DNA of 12,869 nt from CAZZEX01 sp964653285. Lineage in GTDB: Bacteria > Chloroflexota > Anaerolineae > B4-G1. Below the pieces are notes generated by a model. That model had not been told where the DNA came from. It saw nothing but the letters and a program-made list of their open reading frames with translations, and did no database searches. The position numbers were made by a program, and so were the translations under genes. How positions within the stretch are numbered: position 1 is the stretch's first letter; the number at the start of each line of letters is the position of its first letter. The stretch is from NCBI GenBank assembly GCA_964653285.1, contig CAZZEX010000122.1, forward strand, positions 1 through 12,869, in the 5' to 3' direction. This document shows positions 7,489 through 12,869 of this stretch, piece after piece.

Positions 7489-7513
7489 CACCAACCCTGA
7501 AGGAGGCACACGT

Positions 7514-8497
7514 ATGAACATCCTGGTCGTCGGCGGCGCTGGCTACATCGGCAGCATCGTCACTGAGGAACTGATCAAGCAAGGCGACTCAGTCGTTGTA
7601 TTCGACAACCTGTACTACGGCCACCGGGCCGCCGTCCACCCCGAGACCGTCTTCGTCGAGGGGGAACTGGCCGACCGGGCCGCCGTCAAGTCCCTGTTCG
7701 ACACTTACGACATTGAGGCGGTGATGCACTTCGCCTCCTATACCCTGGTGGGCGAGTCCATGGAGCAGCCGTTCATGTACCTGGGCGACAACGTCACCAA
7801 CGGCCTGAACCTGCTGCGGGAAGCGGTCGCCCACGGTGTGCGCCGCTTCATCCTCTCCTCCAGCGCCAATCTCTTCGGCGATCCGGCTGCGCTGCCGATT
7901 GACGAGGAGGAGCGCATTGTCCCCGGCAGCCCCTATGGCGAGTCCAAGAACATCTTAGAGCGTATGCTCTACTGGCTGGACCGCATCTATAGTTTCCGCT
8001 ATGCGGCGCTGCGCTACTTCAACGCGGCTGGGGCCTCCCCCTCCGGCGAGCGAGGCGAGGACCACGATCCCGAGACGCATCTCATCCCGCGCGTCCTGCA
8101 GGTGGCGCTGGGCCAGCGCGAAAAGATCACCATCTTCGGCGATGACTACCCCACCCGCGACGGCACCTGCGTGCGCGACTACATCCACGTGACCGACCTG
8201 GCCCAGGCCCACATCCTGGCCCTGCAGGCACTCGATGAGGGTAGCCGTACCTACAACCTGGGCAATGGCCAGGGGTTCACCGTCAAAGAAGTCATCGAGA
8301 CCTGCCGCGATATAACCGGACATCCTATCCCGGCCGATGTCGGCCCCCGCCGCCCTGGCGACCCGGCCGTGCTGGTCGCCAGCAGTGAGAAGATCCGGCA
8401 GGAACTGGGCTGGGAGCCCAAGTACCCCAATCTGCGAACGATCGTCGAGCACGCCTGGGAGTGGCACCGCGCGCACCCGCACGGGTACGGAGACTGA
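7514..8497 (+). CDS. galE: UDP-glucose 4-epimerase
   Basis: A 327-residue extended short-chain dehydrogenase that would interconvert UDP-glucose and UDP-galactose (or related UDP-sugars) with bound NAD. It shows GGAGYIGS at residues 7-14 (NAD site), the serine segment SSSANLFG (Ser117, where many GalE proteins have SSSATVYG), YGESK (Tyr141, Lys145; catalytic YxxxK), RYFNAAGA and RDYIHVTDLA. The length is normal and all catalytic residues are present. ATG 7514 is chosen because AGGAGG (7501-7506) lies seven bases ahead and the Rossmann strand starts at once; the frame is open further upstream, but that part runs through a repeat. Its stop overlaps the glycosyltransferase start by one base, suggesting it supplies sugar nucleotide for glycan or glycolipid synthesis. 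Substrate specificity between glucose and N-acetyl forms cannot be fixed. Confidence 0.92.
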   Translation: MNILVVGGAGYIGSIVTEELIKQGDSVVVFDNLYYGHRAAVHPETVFVEGELADRAAVKSLFDTYDIEAVMHFASYTLVGESMEQPFMYLGDNVTNGLNLLREAVAHGVRRFILSSSANLFGDPAALPIDEEERIVPGSPYGESKNILERMLYWLDRIYSFRYAALRYFNAAGASPSGERGEDHDPETHLIPRVLQVALGQREKITIFGDDYPTRDGTCVRDYIHVTDLAQAHILALQALDEGSRTYNLGNGQGFTVKEVIETCRDITGHPIPADVGPRRPGDPAVLVASSEKIRQELGWEPKYPNLRTIVEHAWEWHRAHPHGYGD

Positions 8498-9699
8498 TGC
8501 GCGTCGCCATCAACGCATGGTTCTGGGACAGCCCCGCCACCGGCAGCGGCCAGTACACGCGGCGGCTGGTGGAGGGGTTGGCTGCACTCAACGCAGATTT
8601 GCAAATCATCCTTGTCATCCCGGCCGAGAAGAGGCAAGAGGCAATAAGCAAGAGGCAAGAAGCGACTCATCCTGCATCCTGCATCTTGCATCCTGCATCC
8701 TGCATCTTGCATCCTGTATCTTGCTCTCGTTCCAACCTGAGCAAAGTCTGGTTCGAGCAAGTAGCGTTTCCCTACACCTGCCGCCATCTGGAGGCCGACG
8801 TCGCCCACGTGCCATACTGGGCCCCGCCGCTCGCCCCCCCGGTCCCCACCGTCGTCACCATCCACGATCTGATCCCGCTGCTCCTGCGCGAGTACCGGGG
8901 CGGGCCACTGGTGCGGCTCTATACCGCGCTGGTCAGCACGACCGCCCACAGCGCCGCGCTGGTGCTCACCGATTCGGAGGCCTCCCGGCGGGACATCGTC
9001 GCTCACCTGGGTTTGCCAGAAAAACGGGTACGCGTCGTCTACCTGGCCGCCGACGAACGTTACACTCCCGAATCCTCCCCCCTCGTAGGGGGGAGCCGGA
9101 GGGGGGTTGAACCCTCCCCCCTCGTAGGGGGGAGCCGGAGGGGGGTGCGGTACGTGCTCTACCTGGGTGGCTTCGACGTGCGCAAGAACGTCGCCACAGC
9201 GCTCAGCACCTATCGCTGGGCCGGGCCAGCCATCGGCGAGGAGTGCCCGCTGGTCATCGCCGGACGATTGCCAGAGCGGGACACCTCCTTCGCACCCGAT
9301 CCGCGCCGGTTGGCGCGGGAGCAGGAGGTAGACGAGCGGTTCGTGCGTTTCGTCGGCTTCGTGGACGAGGCCGACAAACCCGCACTTTACCGGGGCGCGG
9401 TGGCACTCATCTTTCCCAGCCGCTACGAGGGTTTCGGCCTGCCGGTTCTGGAGGCACTGGCCTGCGGCACGCCGGTCGTGGGCAGCGACGTCTCCTCCAT
9501 CCCCGAGGTCGTGGGCAGTGCGGGGGTGCTGCTACCGCCGGACGATGCCGAGGGGATGGCAGGTGCGCTGATCCAACTGGCGACCGACGACACCTGCCGC
9601 GCCGAACTGAGCCGCCGTGCGCTGGCCCAGGCCGCCCGCTTCTCCTGGGAGCGCACCGCGCGGGAGACGCTGGCTGCATACCAGGACGCAGTGGGCTGA
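8497..9699 (+). CDS. GT4-family glycosyltransferase with repeat-derived insertions
   Basis: A 400-residue GT-B-fold glycosyltransferase, probably cytoplasmic or membrane-associated, transferring a sugar from a nucleotide donor. The N-terminal domain begins MRVAINAWFWDS and includes KVWFEQVAFP. The C-terminal domain has LYLGGFDVRKN, FVGFVDEADKPALY and EGFGLPVLEALACGTPVV, with the GT4 E-x7-E pair Glu311/Glu319. ATG 8497 overlaps the galE stop (TGATG), implying translational coupling. Two stretches are foreign to the family: residues about 44-76, encoded by a heptamer array (8631-8725), and residues about 193-217, encoded by two copies of a G/C palindrome (9074-9146). Both fall where loops are expected, the second in the link between domains, so the enzyme may remain active. 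Acceptor and donor are unknown; a galactosyl-type donor would fit the neighbour but is a guess. Confidence 0.85.
   Translation: MRVAINAWFWDSPATGSGQYTRRLVEGLAALNADLQIILVIPAEKRQEAISKRQEATHPASCILHPASCILHPVSCSRSNLSKVWFEQVAFPYTCRHLEADVAHVPYWAPPLAPPVPTVVTIHDLIPLLLREYRGGPLVRLYTALVSTTAHSAALVLTDSEASRRDIVAHLGLPEKRVRVVYLAADERYTPESSPLVGGSRRGVEPSPLVGGSRRGVRYVLYLGGFDVRKNVATALSTYRWAGPAIGEECPLVIAGRLPERDTSFAPDPRRLAREQEVDERFVRFVGFVDEADKPALYRGAVALIFPSRYEGFGLPVLEALACGTPVVGSDVSSIPEVVGSAGVLLPPDDAEGMAGALIQLATDDTCRAELSRRALAQAARFSWERTARETLAAYQDAVG
8631..8725. repeat. Heptamer tandem repeat inside the glycosyltransferase gene
   Basis: The array opens with GAGGCAA-type heptamers (8631-8665) and turns into TCCTGCA/TCTTGCA units (8670-8725, eight heptamers) with a 21-base super-period. 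In the gene frame this gives KRQEA and ASCILHP peptide repeats. The same class of element stands between genes at 1203-1279. Confidence 0.85.
9074..9146. repeat. Two identical 34-base G/C palindromic repeats in the glycosyltransferase gene
   Basis: Copies at 9074-9107 and 9113-9146 are identical and separated by TGAAC, giving a 39-base period (13 codons), so the frame is kept. Each holds CTCCCCCC-TCGTA-GGGGGGAG, an eight-pair stem, followed by CCGGAGGGGGGT. They are read as SPLVGGSRRGV twice. Confidence 0.85.
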
Positions 9700-9735
9700 A
9701 TGGCAAATTGCGAACCTCCCTACACCCCACGCGTG

Positions 9736-9763
9736 TTGACAATCTCGCCTATCCGAGTATAAT
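9736..9763 (+). promoter_or_regulatory. Consensus sigma-70-type promoter of the toxin-antitoxin operon
   Basis: TTGACA (9736-9741), a 16-base spacer, then TATAAT (9758-9763): both boxes are perfect. It stands between the glycosyltransferase and the antitoxin and would start transcription near 9770, giving a leader of about 38 bases. Confidence 0.8.
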
Positions 9764-9772
9764 GTGGTCACA
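9763..9772. promoter_or_regulatory. Candidate antitoxin operator
   Basis: The inverted repeat TGTG-GT-CACA overlaps the end of the -10 box and the expected transcription start. Phd/YefM antitoxins usually repress their own operon by binding palindromes at this place. The match is short, so the call is tentative. Confidence 0.35.
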
Positions 9773-9807
9773 CAAGAGACTACATTGGCAAACGTAGGAG
9801 GCGCTAT

Positions 9808-10080
9808 ATGCCTGATGTTGGTGTGCGAGAGTTGAAAACCCGTGCCTCGGAGATTGTCCGAGACGTGCGGGAGCGGCGCGCCCGATACGTCATCACCTAT
9901 CGGGGGCAACCGGTGGGCCTGCTGATGCCGCTGGAGGAAGCCAGGCCAACGGACCTGTCCCCTGCCGGAGAGCCAGCCACGGCGGCCTGGGAGGAGTTGA
10001 CTCGGCTGGGTGAGGAGATCGGCCGGGGATGGCGTTCACCTCTGACCAGCACGGAACTCTTGTCGGAAATGCGCCGGTAG
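9808..10080 (+). CDS. Phd/YefM-type antitoxin
   Basis: A 90-residue protein. The N-terminal half, MPDVGVRELKTRASEIVRDVRERRARYVITYRGQPVGLL in outline (residues 1-39), has the Phd/YefM pattern: a short strand, the VRELK-RASE helix, then a YVITYRGQPVGLL beta-hairpin that forms the DNA-binding dimer. The C-terminal part (about 45-90), which would wrap the toxin, is acidic and variable as usual. AGGAGG (9796-9801), six bases ahead of ATG, supports the start. The PIN toxin gene follows after nine bases. It is likely to neutralise the toxin and repress its own promoter, which carries a small palindrome. Confidence 0.85.
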   Translation: MPDVGVRELKTRASEIVRDVRERRARYVITYRGQPVGLLMPLEEARPTDLSPAGEPATAAWEELTRLGEEIGRGWRSPLTSTELLSEMRR

Positions 10081-10084
10081 GAGG
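10079..10084 (+). promoter_or_regulatory. Ribosome binding site that selects GTG 10090 for the toxin
   Basis: AGGAGG overlaps the antitoxin stop codon and lies five bases before GTG 10090. The in-frame GTG at 10084 begins on the last base of this site and so is an unlikely start. Confidence 0.7.
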
Positions 10085-10089
10085 TGGCT

Positions 10090-10527
10090 GTGACCAGCAC
10101 TTACACTGTGGATGCCAGCGTCTTTCTGAACGGTTTCAACCCTTACGAGGAGGGACACGAAGAGAGCCGTCGTCTGCTGACCATACTGCAAGAGCAGGCA
10201 GTTCCCATCGTCGTGCCTACGTTGCTGTTGCCGGAGGTGGCCGCCGCCATCGGTCGGGGCCGGCAGGACACCGACCTGGCCCGCGAGTTCGCCGCCGCCC
10301 TGAGCCACCTGCCCCACCTGGTGCTGATCCCACTGGACACCACCCTGGCCCAGCAGGCCGCCGATGTGGCGGCACAGTACCGACTACGGGGCGGCGACGC
10401 GGTCTACACTGCCGTCGCTTTGCGCTTCGGCAGCACCCTGATCACCCTGGACCGGGAACAGCGGGAGCGACTGGCCGGCGTGCTTCCCACCCATTACCCC
10501 GTCGAGGCACTGGCGGGGTGGGAATAA
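10090..10527 (+). CDS. vapC: PIN-domain ribonuclease toxin (VapC family)
   Basis: A 145-residue PIN-domain protein, the toxin of a type II toxin-antitoxin pair. PIN toxins are Mg/Mn-dependent endoribonucleases, commonly cutting tRNA or rRNA. The acidic site is complete: Asp8 in VDASVFLN, Glu49 in LLPEVAAAI, Asp103 in RGGDAVYTAVA and Asp121 in LITLDREQ. The length is typical of VapC. The start is GTG 10090, judged from the AGGAGG five bases before it. Translation is probably coupled to the antitoxin. The pairing of a PIN toxin with a Phd/YefM antitoxin rather than an AbrB or RHH antitoxin is common. The target RNA cannot be read from sequence. Confidence 0.88.
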   Translation: MTSTYTVDASVFLNGFNPYEEGHEESRRLLTILQEQAVPIVVPTLLLPEVAAAIGRGRQDTDLAREFAAALSHLPHLVLIPLDTTLAQQAADVAAQYRLRGGDAVYTAVALRFGSTLITLDREQRERLAGVLPTHYPVEALAGWE

Positions 10528-10649
10528 TCCGGCAACCGGGTCGCACCCCTACCACGCCGAGTTTGCCGCCCTCATTGGGCACCTGCCCCGCTGGCTGGAG
10601 ATGGACGAGCCCGCCGTCATATCCTTCCCTTCCCCCTTCCGCCATAATG
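10528..10649 (+). other. Gap with a protein-like reading frame, possible gene remnant
   Basis: Frame 2 is open through this gap and into the next gene, reading HPYHAEFAALIGHLPRWLEM around 10562-10621, which looks more protein-like than chance. There is no start codon with an RBS for it. It could be the tail of a degraded gene that once stood before the cyclic-nucleotide-binding gene, or simply an open frame in GC-rich DNA. Confidence 0.2.
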
Positions 10650-10658
10650 TGCTACAAT
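10650..10658 (+). promoter_or_regulatory. Extended -10 promoter of the cyclic-nucleotide-binding gene
   Basis: TGCTACAAT is an extended -10 element (TG, one base, TACAAT at 10653-10658). The -35 region (TTCCCC at 10630) is poor, as often tolerated with an extended -10. Transcription would start near 10665, just ahead of the RBS. Confidence 0.5.
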
Positions 10659-10666
10659 TGAACTGC

Positions 10667-10673
10667 AGGAGAG
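10667..10673 (+). promoter_or_regulatory. Ribosome binding site fixing the start at 10679
   Basis: AGGAGAG lies five bases before ATG 10679. It rules out the in-frame ATG at 10601, which lies upstream of the candidate promoter. Confidence 0.7.
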
Positions 10674-10678
10674 TCGGG

Positions 10679-12391
10679 ATGCCCAACGACCTGGTGAAGC
10701 AACTCAAGCAAATCTCGCTATTTGCCGAACTCAGCCGGGATGACCTTAAGGCGGTCGCCAAACTGGTCAAGCGTGTGCAATATCCGGCCGGGAGCGTGAT
10801 CTGCCACCAGGGACAACTCGGCCTCACGGCCTACGCTGTCGAGAGCGGCGAACTGCGCGTCCTGCACATTGATCCGCAGGGGCTCGAGCGCGAGGTCGCC
10901 CACCTGGGGCCTGGCGCCTATTTCGGCGAGACCTCGCTCATGTTGGGCGAGCCGCGCGACGCCACCGTCGCAGTCATCCAGGACGCCACCTTGCTGTACC
11001 TGAACAAGGACGAGTTCGATCAATTGCTACACGAGCGACCTTCGGTGCTCAAGGCATTGCAGATGCGGCCCGACGTGGCTCAGAAACGCCGCGCTAAGCG
11101 CTTCAAATGGCAAGACCCGGACGAAGTCATCGTCATCCGCCTGCGTAAGCACAGCGCGGTATTGATCCGCAACCTCGCCCTCCCCGCCTTCATGCTTCTG
11201 GTGGACCTGGGTGGCTTTGGCTACTGGTACTCAACGGGATCCTCTCCCTCCTGGGCCTGGGTGGCGGGCACACTCCTGGCGCTGCTTCCGCTGCTGTTTG
11301 CTTTGTACATCACTGTGGATCACTACAACGATAACTACGTTGTAACGAATAAGCGGGTCGTGCACGAGGAGCGCGTCCCCCTCGTGTACGAGTCCCGTGC
11401 CGAGGCCCCCTTGCGCACCGTCCAGGACATCCAGCAGTCGCAGGAAGGGTTGCTGGCCCAGTTATGCGACTTTGGCGACCTGATCGTCGAGACGGCCGGG
11501 GAACGTGGGCACGTGGTCTTTCGCCAGATACCGAACTCAGCGGAGACACGGGATGCCATCTTTGAGCAAATCCGGCGCGTACAGGCGGGGGCCAGGGCCG
11601 AGGAACGGGCCGCCATCCGTGACGCGCTGTGCCGTCAGTTCGGCATCGCCGTTCCCGAAGCGCCCTCGCCAGCGCCCGAAACGTCGCGTCCGAAGCACCG
11701 CCTCAAACTGGCCCTCCTGTCGTGGTCTCTCGCGTCCCTGCGTCTGTTTCGCTATTTCCTGCCCCCCTTGCGCTATGAGCAGGGGGATACCATCACCTGG
11801 CGCAAACACTGGGTCGCCTTAATCAAGCCGATTTGGCTTCCCACAACGCTCATAATCATTGCCACGCTCATCACTGGCGAGTTGCTCTATCGAGAGCGCT
11901 CGCCTGGAGATGGTAACAGCCCGGCGCTGATACTGATCGGCTACGGTGTGGCGCTGGTCCTCCTGTTCCCCTGGTGGCTATGGATATTCGACGACTGGCA
12001 GAACGACGTTTACCAGGTGACGACCACGCGCATCATTGACGTCGAGCGGCTGCCCTTCTATCTGCGCGAGGAGCGCCGTGAGGCCAGCCTGGGCATGATC
12101 CAGAACGTCAGCATGGAAGTCCCCGGCTTTTCGGGCAAGTTGCTGAACTATGGGTCGGTGACCATCGAAACGGCCGGGGCCGGGGCCTTCACCTTTGAGC
12201 ATGTCAAAGACCCGCGTAGGGTTCAGGCCGAGATATTCCACCGCGTAGAGGAGTTCCAACGTCGGCAGCGCCAGGCGGAGGCCGAGCGCCGTCAGGCCGA
12301 GTTGCTTGACTGGTTCACCGCCTATGACCAGGTTCAACACGCGGCGGCATCTGCAACCCCACTATCATCTTCGCATCAACAGGAGGCTTGA
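10679..12391 (+). CDS. Membrane protein with cyclic-nucleotide-binding domain and two bacterial PH domains
   Basis: A 570-residue protein. Residues about 12-125 form a Crp-type cyclic-nucleotide-binding domain, with the phosphate-binding cassette GAYFGETSLMLGEPRDATVAV in outline (Glu84, Arg93). Then comes a unit built twice: two membrane helices (about 160-180 and 196-214) followed by a bacterial PH/DUF304 domain (about 217-310), and again two helices (about 383-405 and 416-438) with a second PH-like domain (about 440-520). DYQ/YVVTNKRVV and YQVTTTRIIDVERLPF mark the equivalent strands of the two copies. An Arg/Gln/Glu-rich, coiled-coil-like tail ends it. There is no DNA-binding helix-turn-helix, so it is not a Crp regulator. 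It is likely a membrane sensor whose cytoplasmic domain reads a nucleotide signal; partner and output are unknown. Peptide deformylase follows after four bases, probably in one transcript. Confidence 0.8.
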   Translation: MPNDLVKQLKQISLFAELSRDDLKAVAKLVKRVQYPAGSVICHQGQLGLTAYAVESGELRVLHIDPQGLEREVAHLGPGAYFGETSLMLGEPRDATVAVIQDATLLYLNKDEFDQLLHERPSVLKALQMRPDVAQKRRAKRFKWQDPDEVIVIRLRKHSAVLIRNLALPAFMLLVDLGGFGYWYSTGSSPSWAWVAGTLLALLPLLFALYITVDHYNDNYVVTNKRVVHEERVPLVYESRAEAPLRTVQDIQQSQEGLLAQLCDFGDLIVETAGERGHVVFRQIPNSAETRDAIFEQIRRVQAGARAEERAAIRDALCRQFGIAVPEAPSPAPETSRPKHRLKLALLSWSLASLRLFRYFLPPLRYEQGDTITWRKHWVALIKPIWLPTTLIIIATLITGELLYRERSPGDGNSPALILIGYGVALVLLFPWWLWIFDDWQNDVYQVTTTRIIDVERLPFYLREERREASLGMIQNVSMEVPGFSGKLLNYGSVTIETAGAGAFTFEHVKDPRRVQAEIFHRVEEFQRRQRQAEAERRQAELLDWFTAYDQVQHAAASATPLSSSHQQEA

Positions 12392-12395
12392 GTCT

Positions 12396-12869
12396 ATGCC
12401 TGGGCGTCCGATTGTGCTTTACGATGACCCGTTGCTACGCAAGAAATCGCGCCGCGTGCGGCGCGTGAGCCCGGCCTTGCAGCACCTTATTGACGACATG
12501 GCTGAAACGATGCACGCGGCCAACGGCATCGGCCTGGCCGCCATTCAAATCGGCGTACCCGAGCGCGTCATCGTCGTGCAGTTGCCTGAAGAAGAAGACG
12601 AGGAGGAGAACCCCAGGGACGGCAGGCTCTACGCCATCGTCAATCCCAAACTGGCGCGCAAGTCCCGCGACATGGAGGACGGCGTCGAGGGTTGCCTTTC
12701 CATCCCTGGTTTGGTCGGGGAACTCCTGCGCCATCGCGCCGTCACCGTCAAAGGGTTGGATCCCCGGGGACGGCCCGTGCGCATCAAGGCGGAAGGGCTG
12801 CTGGCCCGCGTCTTTCAGCACGAGATTGACCACTGCGATGGCATCCTCTTCATTGACCACATCGAAGAC
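12396..12869 (+). CDS. def: Peptide deformylase, cut by the window end
   Basis: The first 158 residues of a peptide deformylase, the metal-dependent enzyme that removes the formyl group from the N-terminal methionine of new proteins. All three signature motifs are present: GIGLAAIQIG (Gln51; the variable position often Pro is Ile here), EGCLSIPG (metal ligand Cys100) and QHEIDHCDG (His142, Glu143, His146). An acidic insertion rich in Glu and Asp (about residues 65-72) precedes the EGCLS motif. ATG 12396 has AGGAGG (12381-12386) nine bases ahead, inside the end of the upstream gene. The sequence runs open to the last base, so only the short C-terminal end is missing. Confidence 0.93.
   Translation, partial: MPGRPIVLYDDPLLRKKSRRVRRVSPALQHLIDDMAETMHAANGIGLAAIQIGVPERVIVVQLPEEEDEEENPRDGRLYAIVNPKLARKSRDMEDGVEGCLSIPGLVGELLRHRAVTVKGLDPRGRPVRIKAEGLLARVFQHEIDHCDGILFIDHIED

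Noticed and set aside
8251..9006. A minus-strand frame of 251 residues over galE and the glycosyltransferase
   Set aside because: It includes the repeat array read backwards as MQDAGCR units, lacks an RBS and overlaps two well supported genes.
12543..12548. Ile in place of Pro in the deformylase GxGxAAxQ motif as a sign of inactivation
   Set aside because: That position is variable in the motif, and all metal and catalytic residues (Gln51, Cys100, His142, Glu143, His146) are present.
12435..12860. A minus-strand frame of 141 residues over peptide deformylase
   Set aside because: It is the antisense of a gene with all three deformylase motifs on the plus strand.

Overview
The window looks like a piece of a GC-rich Chloroflexota genome, probably of the Anaerolineae type. 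This is inferred from gene style: Thr/Pro-rich linkers of the TPTATPT kind in a secreted protease/beta-propeller protein, a membrane protein joining a cyclic-nucleotide-binding domain to two bacterial PH domains, and many short heptamer and palindromic repeats between and inside genes. No rRNA or tRNA gene, CRISPR array or transposase was found. All genes lie on the + strand, and no gene-free stretch exceeds about 220 bases.

Left part (1-4033): the right-hand side of a PglZ-centred, BREX-like phage-defence locus. It starts inside a DNA methyltransferase whose recognisable homology begins only near base 50. Just upstream lie an in-frame stop (23-25) and an AT-rich hairpin (12-28), so the gene looks decapitated. 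It is followed by an apparently intact PglZ phosphatase (1276-3246) and a small BrxA-like protein (3302-4033). Gene content is closest to BREX type 3, but the helicase usual between methylase and pglZ in that type is absent here, and the BrxC/BrxF-like genes would have to lie outside the window.

Middle part (4117-9699): an anchored extracytoplasmic protein combining a trypsin-like protease, an SH3b domain and a six-bladed TolB-like propeller; a zinc-dependent phospholipase C-family protein with its own near-leaderless promoter; and a coupled pair, a UDP-glucose 4-epimerase (GalE) overlapping by one base with a GT4 glycosyltransferase, which suggests joint work in making a surface glycan or glycolipid.

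Right part (9736-12869): a Phd/YefM-PIN (VapC) toxin-antitoxin operon behind a consensus sigma-70-type promoter; a membrane protein with an N-terminal cyclic-nucleotide-binding domain and two TM-TM-bPH units; and, four bases after it, a peptide deformylase cut by the window end.

The most unusual cross-cutting signal is the number of small repeats, including G/C palindromes, a repeat that looks widespread among bacteria, and heptamer arrays. Several sit in frame inside genes (methylase, pglZ, phospholipase, and twice in the glycosyltransferase) and appear as low-complexity peptides in predicted surface loops or linkers.
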